Assembly (NCBI GenBank): GCA_026261815.1 | Contig: JAMPIT010000258.1 | Location: forward strand, 14,871,501-14,935,500 | Direction: 5' to 3' | From: Monarcha castaneiventris obscurior | Lineage: Eukaryota; Chordata; Aves; Passeriformes; Monarchidae | DNA length: 64,000 nt | In this document: positions 31,336 to 45,705 of the stretch, piece after piece | How positions within the stretch are numbered: position 1 is the first letter of the stretch | Layout of the letters: each line of letters begins with the position of its first letter | Notes under the pieces: model-generated | What the model saw: the letters and a program-made list of their open reading frames with translations, nothing else | Databases searched by the model: none | What the model was told of the DNA's origin: nothing | Position numbers and translations under genes: made by a program

Positions 31336-34300
31336 AAATAACATTCCTAAACACTGTACCCTTTAGCATTTCATAAGTAACAGATTTTTAAGGCTGTAAA
31401 AAGATTTCAAGAGTATAGTTGAGGGGAACTTTCTTTTACTTTTAGTTTCAGTATATTTATTAATTGGGTTGGACTTGTAGAAGGAAACTGTCCATTGGAA
31501 AGGAAATTCTTCTCCTTGCAGATGATGCAACTTTCACAGAAGTCTACTTTGGCTCTCAGGGAACACTGGTACCAATCCTTAGCTAACTGCTCTGATCAGC
31601 AACTTTTTGTTTGCAATGACGTTTCTTTAACGAATTTTTAACATTGTCATTGCAAACATGTAGTGATGAAACTTACAGCAATAGAAATTACTTCAGTGGG
31701 ATGGATAAAATGGCATGAATTTAGGTGTTATGGCTGTTTAATTAAAAAGTCATGATTTTTATTTTGAATTTCACTTCCAAAAATAATTTCTTTCAATTTT
31801 AGAGTGCAGAGGTTGCATTAAAAGAAATATATCACATTGATTCATCAATTGCAACCTTTTTGGGCTAACTACCAAGAAAATCCTAAATTTATTCTGTCTA
31901 TTAAATGCAAGTATTAGAGGGAACAATAATAAGATTACTGATGAATTAGAAATAACCATGTATAATTTGTGATGCATTAAATAAAATTAATAGGAAGATA
32001 AAACCCTACAGTTTGGAAGCAAAAAGACTGAACCATTTAACCAGTGATGCTCTTCTGCAGTTCTCTGTAATGTGAACTGCTATCAAATGTGTTTAAATTC
32101 AAATAAATATTGTTCATTTGACTTAATTTGTAGAATAGTCAACATAATTTTTAAAAAATAACTCTTTGCTGTACTGGACTATTTGCTTCCTATTTAAGTG
32201 CAACAGAATGTTACAGAGCAGCATTTAAAATGATGGAGATTTAGTGAAGTCTAAGTAGTACAGCTATGTAAAGGCAACATTTGGCAGCAGTCAAAACTAC
32301 TTTTTGTTATATGTCAACAACTTAGCTGTGTGTGAGAGAAATTGACGTTGACCTTTAGTCTAAAAGAGCTGAAAATCTGTACTCTCAGTTCTCCCTGTTT
32401 TTGTTTAACTTCAACCCAAAAGTAATTGAAGTAAAGAAATTTGTTACTGTTTTCTTAAATTCACCTATTTTGAGATTCCCTGTAGTGCCCTTGAGAAGGG
32501 GAGCTGGTAGGACAGTACTTGTTTGCATTTGTGTTACAGTGAAGAGAATTTTATTGCAGGTAAATAAACCCAAAACTCAATCTCTGCATGTCACTTTGTG
32601 GGCAACTTTCAAGCGTAAATTGGCTGGAAGTTTTTGGTTTTGTTTGCTGACTGAATGATTTTTGCAACAAATATGGAAGCAACTGATTTTGGCTTTGGGT
32701 CTCCCATTTCTTTGGTTAAATTCCCTGTTTCCTTAGAATAAGCTTTATTGGTAGAAAGAAAGGAAAAAACGTAAGGCCGAAAAAATCCTATGTGAAAGTT
32801 GTAGACATTTATAAAATCAGATTTCAAACTCAGAAAAATATATAAAATATGCATTACCTTGCATTTAATAACTGATTTGGCAAGATAAGTGCATTCAGAG
32901 TTGGTACCTAAGGATGTGTGCATGGGGGGGATAAATACTTCCATTGCTTTTCAATGCATACATTTTTTTCTGTATTCACTGGCATTTTACTTCATTCTAA
33001 TTAATGCTAAGATTTTGAACAATTTCAACTAGAATAGTCATCACATTTATATTCTGTAGCAAACCTGAGTAAGTCTTCATCACAGATTATCAGCTTTTGT
33101 GGCAGATGGGGTAATATACATCATCATTAGTGCCAGTAAATTAATACTTTTAGAAAACTACATATTAGTTTTTTATAGTTTCTGCCATAACTGCTGGTTA
33201 ATGCTTTGTTAGTCAGGCCAAGCTTGAAAATTACCTCTTACTGATTCTGAACAGAAATCCTGATTTGGACTTTTTGCAAATGGTGAGATTTTTATAATTT
33301 TTGGTACTTCTGTTTCTTTCTAGAGTAGTAGTGTATCTTGGAGCAAAATTCTCTACCATATGGAAATTTTGGCCACAGGTAAACCATCAGTATGTACTGC
33401 TTTAATTTAGACAAATGTGTGTGGGAAGGTGGAGGAAGGAAAGAAATACCCACGGAGTGCGTGACTGTGCAAAGATACTGAACTTAGCATAGGGCTCTGC
33501 CCAAACTAATTAGTCTTCTGAAATGTAAGCATAACTAGCCCACAAACAGCAGTGTGTGAGTGCAGTTCTGCTGCTGCTGGGATTGGAGCTGGCATCTTTG
33601 GATCTCAGTACAAGAATTACTGTGCTGCCACAGTGTCACTAGTGCAGGTACCAATTTATCAAACACCATGGAAGTTGTAGGAAAGGATAGAGTTAAGCCC
33701 ATGTATTCTAGTTGTGATGATATCCCATATCTTCAAGGAACACTTTAAGGAGTGTCTTTCATGTTACAATGCAGATGCTGGAGCAGTAGACTAAAGCAGT
33801 AATATGAAGATTGAAAAATACAAAGTTTAATAACTGTAGGTGCTCTGCTAAAATGGTCTTGAGAGAATTGCTTACAAGCTGCTTAGGCAATGACCAGCAA
33901 GTCCATGTCCAACAGAGGCTACCAAAATATGGTTGTGATGTTTTGGGAAGAGAAGCAAAATGGGAAATGCCCAAATGTGAAATGTAAAGATATTCTGACA
34001 AAACCATGCAAATAATTGGAGTTTATGTATATGCTTAGCATGGGGCTTAAAGTAAGTAACCAATGAAAATGCGTAGGTGTATTCTGGAGCAAAACATTGT
34101 CAGAGTAAATTATAAGAGTGATCTAGATTAAATACTTACATATTGTAGTTGTAGCTCGATTTCTTTCTTTTCATGCAGGTAGCTGTACAATTGAGCCCTA
34201 AGTTTGGCCACAGAATGCATCTTCATAATTGCATTTTGCTGTATTGTTCTCAGTAGAAGAAACAGTTTCACTTTTAAATCTGGCCCAAGGAAAAAGGTAA

Positions 34301-37300
34301 CATTAAAACTGTTTTGGTTCTGCTATCAGTGATACATTTAGAGTTTAATCTGGGAATTTATTGTAAATCGTTAGACTAAATGAGATTAAATAGAAATCAA
34401 TTTATTTGATTATTAGCACTGAATAATGTCCTCTTGGATCTGAAGTCAGTTATTAAAAAATTGTGCGGGAGTGACCTGAGGTATATTCTAGTAGCCTAGC
34501 TGTGATAATATATAGAAAATTAGTTAATTTGCCCCTTTAGTGCTTCAGAATAACTAACAATACAAAAGCTCAGTGTACTGTGGGCAACTCGAGTGTATCT
34601 GTGTAGAATGTGGGGTTTCATATATTATATCTGGGCTTTCCAGTCTCTTCCTAAAAGAATGCTTTCTACCAAGCAGCTGCATCAAAGTTCAGTCCGGGAG
34701 TTTGACAGATGGGTTTTGTTCATCCTTAGTACTTGAACCAGTGCATACATAGAGCCACTTTTAAGATCAATTATCGTTTTAATATTCCATGACTATGCAT
34801 TTTACTATTGGCTCAGTCATGCCACAAAATAAGCATCACAAGTACAACATACATGGCTACTTTTGTCAGAAAATTATGGTCTTTATTGCTTGCCAACAAG
34901 TTCCTGCTGTCAGCAGTCTGGCCGTCTGGCTTTTTGACTTGACAGCATCACAGACATAATGATGTTCCTTTTCAAGCATAGGCATATGAGAATTTGTGCT
35001 GACTCCAACAAGTACCAGTAATTACCCTGTGCTATTAAATACAAGGCACAGTGAAGGTACCCCAGCAGAATCCACTGGGAATATGGGTTGCTTTGTGAGG
35101 GTTTTGTTTTCTTCTGGAGTCATTCTATATTCCAGTATTAAGATACCATGCTAAAATGTGAGGTTTAATATGACAAGAACTCTCCTTTGTGTAGAACCTT
35201 TACAGCCTAATGCCAGTAATCACTGAAAGAGACATCTAAGACATGAAATATTGAACAGAACTAAATTAGAGGCATGCTTTTAGATCAGTGTGGCCAATGT
35301 CTTGATTACTAGGAATTAGTCTGACCACACTTATCTCATTTGTCTTAAAATAATTCTCCTGATTTTCTTTGTATCTGGTGGTACCAAATAGAAAGATGCC
35401 TTGAATTTATATTTTGTCTTTTGTCCTTTTGTATTTTGTCCTTTTTTAGCTTATGCCCAAGGCTGACTCTTGATATGAAACTAGCCATCAAGGCTTTCAG
35501 AATACTTCCCCCCAAAAATGAACTCAAGCATTTAGGCATATATAAGTAGCTCAAGAAGGAAGGAATTGCTAATTCCTAAAGGATGCAGTATTGGAAGAAA
35601 GCCTGAGTACAATCTGTGGTAGATTTTATACAGAGGGCACATAGACCAATCAGAGATATGGGACTGATACATTTCTTCCTTGCAGTGTGTACCAAATTTT
35701 CCACTAGTGCAGGACATAGCCTCCTGTATTTATACAGGTCTGTAGGTCAAACCTAGAGGAAAAATTTATTTCAGACTTACTTTGCTGTAGATGAAAGGGC
35801 TCCTGTCAGCTTTGGTGAGGGTTGGACTGGCCTGGTAGCCTGCTGATAGTCTGTCTTCAGTCATGCATGTAACATCATAGCCAGGGATATACATGACGAC
35901 TTAGGAAAGCAAATTGGGCAGGATTGGCCTTGTCTGTATTTTGTACAGTAAAGATGTGGGTGCTTCAGATTTTACAAGAAACTGACACAGGCTTTCTGAT
36001 TGTTACAACACACCAAGAATATATTGCAACTCAGAAATAAGAACAAATATAAAACTTGCTAGGACTTGTGCTAGCTATGTCTATACTGTGCACACACCTT
36101 GTCTGGGATTTCAGAATCAAAGGTATTACTCACTGTAAAAAATCTTAGTACTGGTGGCCACATAATACCATCAGTATTGATTGGAATAGCTGAACTGTGC
36201 CTCATCCTACCTTGAAAACTGGGAAGTCTTAAAAGCCAACATTATGAAATACGTCTCTGGTCTAGGGTTTAGTCAGGTACTGCACAACTTGTGAATTTGT
36301 AGGGGAACAGCAGTAGACTACTTCTTCCTGCTTGCATTTTAGAAGGCCCAAGAATTCACCATTTTGATGTTGTACACAGAAAGGCACTCATGACAATCCA
36401 CAAATATGAAAGGCTTATGAAGCAAATGTTCTTTATTCAAAAGACATCATATTACTTCCCTGACTCAAATTTCTGGCAGAAGTCCTGGTAGTAATTTTTG
36501 TACTTCCACCTAGAATGAACAGGCATAAATATTCCCATTTGTATTCAGTACAAAATACTTGAGCATGAAAGGAAACAGATTTTCAGTTCCCCAAAGATGT
36601 AGAGTGAAATGTAGTGAAGTTGTGTGAAATTCTGCAGTGCAACATGCTACCTTTTAATCCCTCTTTCAGAATTTGGAGTGTCTCCACCTAACCATGCAAC
36701 TCCACATTAGACTTAGAGCAAAAGGATTTAGTGCTTAAATGCCTTATCAGTAGTTATGTTTGTGGCTTCCCCTCTCCCAGTTCAAAGCTGGTCTTTCAGA
36801 GAATCAGGTAGTCATCTGGTCTGAAAGAAATACTTCTGGGAAAGGGAATAGGGCTATCAAAGCCCTGTGAGCTATAAATAAACTAAGTTCTGGAATCTTG
36901 TGTAACAAGAGCTCCCGTGAGAATTTGTACCCTATAAGAGGTGATGGGAAATCAGTCACTGCCTCTCTGGCACTATGGCTGCAAGTGCTGTCTAAACAAG
37001 CACTGCAGAATTAGGCTGCCTTATTTTCCATGGACTGCCAAAGGTAGGTATTTATTTAGGCTCATAGTACTGAGTCCTGTGAGACTGGTGGTGAATCCCT
37101 GTATGTCAGACCTCCTTGAAACTGTTTTAGTTTTTTTTCTTCCATTTCATTCACCTTAAGAATTCATGAATTGCTGAAAATCCTTGCTAAACTCAGCCTG
37201 CAGCCCAATCCTGATTCATTTTCTTTAGCAGAATTCCTAGCTGTGTTTGTTCTAACACAATGGGCTGTAACCAATTAATCACGCAGCTATTAATGGAAGT

Positions 37301-40300
37301 ACAAGGCAGTACATTGCAAGCTTGTTAGTTTGGCCATGCGAATTTGTGTTTGGTGAAGATGCAAAGAACATCAGTCAAGCTGACAGACAGCCTCAGTTGC
37401 CTTCTGTGCTGCTGCCCTTACCATTGAGCCGTGACATGGAGCATTCAGTGTGGCATCTGGTGGTGAGAAACCCCTCCAAGCTGGGTAGCTTGATGAATGT
37501 ACCTTAGCTGAGGGAACGGCAAGAAAATGTACCATGAATGCAAACACTGAACTACTGTATGAATGCTATGCCTCTTTAAAATAGTTTCCTGCCAGAAGTG
37601 AATGACAGGAAATATGTTAGCATGGGGAGCTTGCATGCAATTAATAATCTGAACTTTTTCCTCCTGACAGCACAGAATTGTTTTATAAATTTTTTTAAAA
37701 CATGAAATTGATGTTTGACATGAGCAATTAAGAAAAGCTATTTGGAATTGCAAAATGAATTAAAGCTTTAAAATGTCTTTACACAGTTATAGACAGAAGC
37801 AAAAGTACTGGAAATGGAATAACGAGAGAGGAAATAGTTTCTCCAAACAGAGAAACATTTGAAACAAGAAATCTTCCAGTTTTACTTCTGAATTAAATTG
37901 CTTTTAATTTAAATGCTCAACAGTGATATTTGTTTACATTAGGAGTCTCACAAAACCAGGGAGGTTTTGTATGTTAGAAGTCTTGAGAAGGTTCAAATCC
38001 CCTTTTTGGAGATTTTGGGGACTTATGTTTTATGTGTCTTTGGAAAAGGGAAGGACATGTGTCACTGAGGCTTAATTTCATGTTTCCCCACATCAACCTT
38101 TACACACCATCCAGTGGGAAAAGCATTGATGTTTCTCCATTGAGAATACTGAGCATCTAGGAGAATTTCTGGGTTTCCAATCCTGTTCCCTGTGCAGAGA
38201 AACTGTTCCTTATTTTCAGTTTATTGCCTCTATATTGCTGATCATAAACTTCACTTACAAAGGTGAGTGTCATTGTCTCTGTTTACCTGGGAGAACGTCC
38301 AGCACGGAAATGGGGGATGATTCATCCACATCATCTTAGTGATCTGGGGCTTGAGGCTACTGTTTCCTGATGGCTTGTGCCTTCATCATACCGTCCTATA
38401 AAGGCTGGCTCACCCATGGCCTCTCAAGGGCTCTGCTCACATTTTGTATTAAAAGCAAGAAGAAAAAAATTACTTTAAAAAGAATTCTTTCTCACTTGTT
38501 GGAAGGAAAAGAGATCCTGGTATTACTTTATAATTTTTCCAAACTTTCATTTTGCTCTGTTTTGTTCAGCACCAGTTGTGAGAAGGTCTGGCAGCCACTT
38601 AAGGGAATACAGAAGTAGACACAGTCCAACCTGAATCAGAGCAGACATATTTTTGCCCTGTGCTACTAGAATCACTGCTGGTGTCAGCCTAGTAAGGATT
38701 TTCTTTTACATGTCAATTCAAAGCTTTCTGGCTTTTTTAGATCGGTAGATTTTAATTGTAAGATACTTAGGGAGGCTGGAGTATTTCACTCCAAACCAGG
38801 ATTCAGTGACTGTAGTGGATCAGGTGAAGTTACTTACCAAGTAACTTAGGCTTTTGCAAGTCACACTTGGCTGAGCTGACACAAACTCCAGTTTGCAGCT
38901 GTGAAAGGCTTGAAAGGCCAGTCCTGCTTCCCCCAGAGCTGCTGCACTGCTCACTACTACAGCCGAGGTTTCCCTGCCCCATATGTGCCACAGGAGACCT
39001 TTTCTTAAATGAGCAGATTCTTCTTTGCTCCAGCTTCCCAGACAGGCTCAAACCCTGCAAATATTTGTGAGCAAGAAGGTAAGAGGTTGAAGGGCTATGG
39101 ATGGTGGGACATTACTGATTAGAAAACCAAAATCCAAACTCCAGCTGTCAGTGTGCAGCAGAAGCCCTGTGGTTCCAGTTGCAATCCCAACTGGGGCCGT
39201 TAGGTAGCATGTGTTCACTAATATGGTGAGAGGTTTGGAGAAATCTCTGTTAACAAGGAAAGGACCTAAAGCTTTTCAATTATGTTAATCCTGTAAGAAA
39301 GTGTAGTCCACACATCTTTTTTCTTTTTTGTTGTTGTTATATAATTTAAAGACATGCCTAAGGGTAAGTAGTGTTCAGCAAAACTTGGCATAAATAAGGA
39401 AACTTAAAATTTAGAGATGAGGGGAGGCTAGTTGTGTATGAGTTCTTGGATAGGTGTGATGGGCTAGATTGGTAGCTTACGGTCTTTAAAGCATTGTAGA
39501 GTTGGCTGGAGAGCTATTTAAGTGTTGGTGCCAAGTGACTGCTGAGCAGGTGTGCAGGAAGCTTCATTTAATTCTCAGAGACTTTGATCACTGTGTATGA
39601 GACTTGCACAGACAGCAGCTCTCCCTAGACTGCACAGTGCCAGACACTTTCTGGCCCAAGAGCCCCTTCTCTAGCCCTATTGCTTCTCTGGCTGCAGAGG
39701 ACTGGAGCAGTGGCATTAGTGTCTCTACTCCACCCAACTGCTCTCAGCTCATGCAAAATCCTGTTGATTTTGAATCTAACCTTTGTTTGCTCTAGTTTAA
39801 AAGAACACTGATGTCTCTGTTCTTTGCACTTGCAAGGGACAGCATTACCAGTCTGAGTCCAGCAGAGCTTTTAAATGTGCCTGTGTCAGGGGGATGGTTG
39901 TACCTCCAGATTGTGTATGTTTGTAAGGTGGAATTAAATGCTAGGTGCCTTGCTGCAGTAACCATTGGAGAAAAGAAAGTGCAGAACAGTGTTATTTTAG
40001 CCACTCTGGCCCTGCTCCCAGTGCTGGACCTGTCTCAATGGTCATTACTGTAGTTGTCATCCAATCAATCCTGCAGCAAATCCCAGTAAGAAATGTGCTA
40101 AATATACTTTTTAAAGCCTCACAGTAGGATCCTGAACAACTGTGTCCTTCCTTAAATGTATATCTGAAGGGATCATGCAAGATTCTTGGTCAAATGGCTG
40201 TGCTCAGGGAAGGGAGCCTTGGACTGTGGAGCTGGGAAGGGAGTTTGCCTTCATTAGTGTTTTGATTCACAGGGGGAGTGTGCTTTTGATGTGAACCTCA

Positions 40301-43300
40301 CAGCTGTCCTTGCTTAGTGTGCTTTGGTTCATGTTATTGTGTTCTTAGAGTATGTGGTCCAGATTCCTTTACTGTGAAATGGAAGTGGGAGATATTTCCT
40401 TGGAACGCACCTGGAACGTGCTGTCCTACAATGTTGGATTTTCAGCACCAGCTCTCTCTGTGGCACCCTTGTGTAGACAGGAGGTCAGTGACACCAAAGA
40501 GTGAAAACTCTTCAGAAAGTCTCACAGCTTTCTGAGCTTGGCTGAAGGTTTTTACCTGAGTTTTTGAGTCTGTAAATGATGCTTCTTTAAGCAAAATCTC
40601 AGCTTCTGCTTGTCTCACAAACACTGGCTTTCTGCACATAGGCAAAGAGCCTCCCTTCTCTTCAAAGACAAAGAGCACAACTAACACACTAAAAACCCAC
40701 TTAAATTGCCAGCATCTTCATACTGTGCTCCCATGCCACATGGAGCCTTGTCCATTGGGGTGAGACTTCTAGGTGTTGCTCAGTGCCTGAGCAAGAGGAG
40801 GTTGGTAGTAGGGAACTTGTCACTCAGACACTTCACTGCAGGGCCATTCACATGTATGCCTTTCTACGTGTAGAATTTATCTGCTAATGACAGCAATTGT
40901 TACCTGGGTGTTGAAATTTAGATCACATGAAAAGTCTTTATTCTGCCACCGAAGTTCATCCGGAGTTTTTCAGGGGCTGTTTCAATACAGTTTATACACC
41001 AACACTGCCATCACAATAACCCATGGAAGATGTCTGTAATGGTGCTGCTGTGGGGCAGACATGGTATCTGTCACACACGTGTGATCTTCATGGTTCACAC
41101 GATCCCTTTTCCCTATTACAGGTTTACATGCAGTGAATTGATGATGAACTGATGCTGTCTCTCTGATTTTGTAACCAAGATGCAAAATTAAACTGGAGTA
41201 AAATTTCTCACTGAATACAGATTTATAGTGTGTAAGTGGTATTCCTTGTCAAATTCCTTACATTTTAAATGAATAATTATGTTTAAAAGGAAGTGAGATA
41301 TGACTATGTGTATCTTAACTTAAAACCAAATACACTCAGGCTCAGAGAACCTGTAAGAGCAGAGCCCCTGCACTGCCTGTGTTTGATAAGCAGCAGCTGG
41401 CAGCCCTGGCAGAGTTCTGCCAAGAGCAGGGTTGGTCCTTGTCACCACATTCCCACCCTGAGCAGAACCTGGCTGGAGCACGGTCCCAGAAAAGGTGAGA
41501 TATTGGGGAACAAACACTCCTAGTATTACTGAATTCTGTGGCCTTCCAGTGCTTGTACCTGCATGAATGGTGAACAGCAGCATTGCTCAAATTAGGCCCA
41601 GGGCCCTGGTTCACACAGAAATAATTTCTGGGAATCCCTAGCTATTACAATGATAAATGACAATGAAATAATTTCATGGTGAACAATCTGTCAGCAGACT
41701 AGGAAAAGGGTGAGCCAGGGAGGCTACAGCTGGATAGAGCTGGAGCTGTGCACAGGTGTGAACTTACAACAAGCAAACTCAGTGTCCCTTTAGACTTACC
41801 TTTTTTTATTAAAAAGATGTAAAGTAAGAAAATCGCACTCTTACACCTGCTTTCTGACATGATTGTGTCTCTCAGATCCTCTTCAGTAAACATTTCAGTC
41901 CAATCCTGAACCTGGTTGCCACCCTCTGCTGCAGTGGAGCCCAGTCTCTCTTGGCAGTGGTCGATGCTGAGGCAGGAGCAGGGGCAGCCAGAAGGTCTCT
42001 GGGCAGTGGAGTGTGGAGAAAGCTGTGCTCTCCCTTCACACCTACACACCCCTTCTCGGGTGGGTGTCACATGTCCCCGTTTGTTTGACAGCAGTAAGTG
42101 CATTGCCTGATGGCAGGATCTGCCTTTTGTTCCAGTGATGCAAAAATGATCTGTAAGGCTTGTTTCTTGGCCTGGCGTATTTGTTTTGAGGGCTGCTGAC
42201 AGCTGCCATGCTTTTCTTCATGAAACCCAAATCTTTGCCACCGGGATTAAGAAGTAAAAGCTTGGTTTTGGTTTAGTTTCTCTGCATTTGCTGTTCTGGT
42301 GGGATGTGGCCTCTGGTGTGACAGGAACAGGGAACCAGCACCAGCTCCAGAGGGAGCTGCTGCTGTGGGGTCAGAGGTCCAGGCTGAGCTGGGGGTCATG
42401 TGGAGACTGTCCCATGGCCAGTGACACACGTCCAGCTACTCTGTGCAACCAAGAAAATTACACTGTGGATCTTTTCTGTCACAGTCCCTTCAGCAACCTT
42501 TTGGCAAGGTTGAAGGTGGCACTTGGCTGTTGCCCTTGGGTCTTGCTGTGTGCAGTGCCCCTCCACAGGGAGGCCAAGTGTCCTGTATGGGGGAAGCCTG
42601 GCCAGGCTCCCAGGGAGGCATGAGGCTTGGGGGGCCCTGGAGCTCGGAAGTGACAGGTCATAAAACTTGATACTCTGTGACTGATACAGATAATCTAATA
42701 AAGCATTAGCAAGACTCCACGCTGGAGCCACAGCTGCTTCAGTTGGGGCACGCCTGGCTGAGCATGGTTCCTGCAGCATGGATGTGGGTGTTTCCTTACT
42801 GCTGGGAGTGGAGGGAAGCTGTGGCTTGTCACCTTATTACAGCTCTGCTGTCAGACCCAGGAGGGGAAAAAGCCAACCTGGCAGTATTAGAAATCATAAT
42901 CTGACTGGAAACTCCACATGTTGGAGCCCGTCTGCACTGAGTACAGAGGCTCTGAGGTGTTGCACCATGAGCCACCTAAACCTGCTGCTTGAAGATGAGT
43001 CTGTCATCAAGACCTCTCCTTATCAAAGGTCAGTGCTTTCCAAAAACTGGGTCAGGTGGCCTAAAATATAGAGCAACAATGAGAACCCAGGTCACTGAAT
43101 GCAGGGGGAAAAGGCAGAGCAAAAATATTATCTAATGATCCTGCTCTCTGCTTACCCTCCTGCACCAAATATCTATGTGTGCCCACTGAATTTCCAGCCG
43201 AGTCAGGAACAGTAGCCAAGAGATAGGTTTGACAGACATCCTGCCTTGAAATTACATACATCCTGCAACAGAAAAAAGTGGAAATTCTACTGTGCCTATA

Positions 43301-43419
43301 TTTAAGATGAGGAATGCTTTAGTCTGTCCTACAAGTCTCCAGTTTTTAAGGGGAAAGTCAGAAAAGGCGCCTAACTCATCTAGTTAAATCCAACCTCGAA
43401 GGATCATTGTCAAGAGAAC

Positions 43420-43935
43420 ATCCCCCAGTATCTCTCCTGATCCTCCTCCCCATCCCACTGTGGAAAGGGAGTGAGAGGGGGGGCCATGTGGTACTTTAGC
43501 TGCCAGCTGGGGTTAAGCCATGACAGCTTGGCAGCAAAGCCAGAGAGCAGACAAAATGGACTGACTCAAAAGAAGTGCTGGCTCAATCCAAGAGTAAGTC
43601 ATGGTCAACTCTTTTGATCATGGTTGCCTTAGTACTGGGAAGTGCTGAGAGAACTCTTCCATGGCCCAGCATTTAGACACTTTAACTTGCATATTGGTGG
43701 ACACACGTGCTGATGTCAAGTTTTCACTGTCTGAGGGGCAACTGAAACATGATACCTTATTTCTTGGACAGCAACAAGGCTGATGGGGATTCCTGAAGAG
43801 GAAGGAGGCCTATTTCAAAACATAACAGATAATCAGGTGCTCTTTGAGACAGTCTGTGTTCACCTGGTGCCATGGTTCCAGTTTAAATCAATAAATACCA
43901 GAATACTCCGATCAATTCTGTAGTCTGTCTCCTGT
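43420..43935 (+). mobile_element. Possible degenerate avian LTR remnant
   Basis: The part at about 43455-43527 (AAAGGGAGTGAGAG, then TGTGGTACTTTAGCTGCCAG, then CTGGGGTTAAGCCATGACA) resembles, from memory, a common interspersed repeat of bird genomes that I associate with LTR retroelements. About 400 bases later comes an AATAAA (43890) and a TCTGTCTCCTGTCTGAGC stretch, as an LTR R/U5 region might show. No coding domain, primer-binding site or target-site duplication was identified. The boundaries are guesses. Confidence 0.3.
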
Positions 43936-45691
43936 CTGAGCTCACTAGGTGAGTAATTTCATATTGCACTGCCTTCTATCCATCCTTCATGACCAGTGGT
44001 AAGGAAAAAACCACTGAGAATATTCCCCACTACCTCCTGCTTAGACTTTTTAGAACAGTGCATTTGGGAATGAAGCTGGCACTCTGAACTACAGTGCTCA
44101 GTAACAGCAGCAGACTGGCTGTTCTGTGTCTCCTTAGCCTATCTTCTCCCTTGGGCTCTTCCTCTTAGACATCACAGCAAATTTGTTTCAAAGTAATTGT
44201 GTTGGGCATTAACAGTTAACAGCTTAAGGAAAATCACTCAAGTTCAGGAAATTTTCTTTAGCTGTTTTTTTATATAAATACTCTGTGTTTTAGCATTCTC
44301 AGGCACACCTGACAAATTTCAAAGTCCATTTACTGTAACTGGCCAAAGCATCCCTAGCAAAGAAAATTTAATGCTTTGTCTGACCTTCCTTACACACTCC
44401 AAGAACCAGCAAATGACAGCACTCCTTGCAAGGCACTATTGAAAACTATCTTGTTAGATTTGAGCCTGCTTGCCTTTATGGGTAGAAGGTAGAGAAATTC
44501 TACTGCAGCTCTTACAATCCAGCATCCATGCTAATGAAGTAGAATGACACCTAAAGCATTTTTTGGTTTTTTCTTTCCTTTTTGTGAGTAGTGTCTAATC
44601 TCCCTGGCTGAACACCAGAAGATATATTCTGCTTCTGAAAGCTCAAGTTCAAAACCAGAGGCACTCTCAATAGGTGCTCAGGTTTCTGAACACAGTTTTT
44701 TTTGTGTGTGCTTCTCATTAAGTTGGCGATCTCTTCTTGTTCTATCTCTGTGCTGAAACAATAAAACAAAGTGGAATACTTGCTTTCTTCCCATGATTTT
44801 AATGTCTGCTGGAAGGTTTCCCTTAGCTCTGAAACAGATTTTTGCTTGCTACAATCACGTTATTCAGGTTCACATTACAGGAATCTATGACTAAGCAAGT
44901 ACCCAGGAAACCCTTCCAAGTAGCTTGTACATTATGCTTCAAGTTTCTCTACATGTCATATATATGTGTAAAATGGGGTGTACAACACACTTTTTTCTTA
45001 AAAGCACAGATATTCTCTCCTGCAAAAAGACTGCTTTTTTACCTTCTTAAAAGACAGGAGTAGTAGATGGACAGTTCATGTTCCAACTCAGTCATGCATG
45101 CTTGCTGCTTTTATTTGTCCTTTCATTAACTCTCAAGATTTGGCACAACAAGAGCATTATATAAGATTAAATAATTCTTACATAAGTCTGAGTGAATGCC
45201 TTTCATGAAGTACTGGGTGCTTATCATGGCTATAAGTAAAAATGAATCACTTCCTTTTTAAACTGGAGCTTTCAACCTTGTATTCTGTGTGGTTAATTGC
45301 CACAAACCAAAATAACCTTTTGAGCTCTATGAATTTTCACAGCTGCAGACTGGAGAAAAAAAACCTCTCACCAATAAATAGAAACTTAAGAATTTCCAAA
45401 AGAAATTATTCCCCACTCTAATTGCCTCTTTTAGCACAAAGCCCAGCTCATTTATGCCAGAATATTAAATGTTCCTAACACGTCTGTAGAGCCAAGAACC
45501 TGAGTATCATCTGAAGGACAGAAGGAGGAAGAAAAAAGGCAGGACAGTATGAATTCCACACTTTAGAACAGCAGGGAGCACAGCCAACAGGTCAGGAAGT
45601 GTAGGTAATTAGCTTTTGCTAAAAGCTGCAGATTTGAGTAGGATCAGTGCTCAGCAGCCCAGTAACAGAATCAGGGAGGACTCTCAACATG

Positions 45692-45705
45692 CCCCTATAT
45701 ATAGG
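45692..45705. promoter_or_regulatory. MEF2-type palindrome CCCTATATATAGGG
   Basis: A perfect 14-base palindrome, preceded by one more C, whose centre CTATATATAG fits the MEF2 site YTAWWWWTAR. It is isolated in non-repetitive sequence, unlike the copy at 22647 that lies in a TA-rich tract. No promoter is known nearby. Confidence 0.3.

Larger units (their letters stand above)
30342..32110 (+). other. SH3GLB1: SH3GLB1 3' UTR (minimum likely extent)
   Basis: Non-coding sequence following the stop codon. AATAAA hexamers occur at 30686, 31332, 31979 and 32102, with a further one at 32563. The first is followed by GT-rich sequence and would give a 3' UTR of only about 0.37 kb. The mammalian mRNA, as I recall, has a long 3' UTR, so longer forms are likely and may run beyond 32.1 kb. 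The true end cannot be fixed without transcript data. Confidence 0.6.

Noticed and set aside
41699..42779. Open frames of 90-134 codons on both strands in the GC-richer intergenic block
   Set aside because: They overlap one another on opposite strands, have no recognised domain and show the length expected for GC-richer random DNA.
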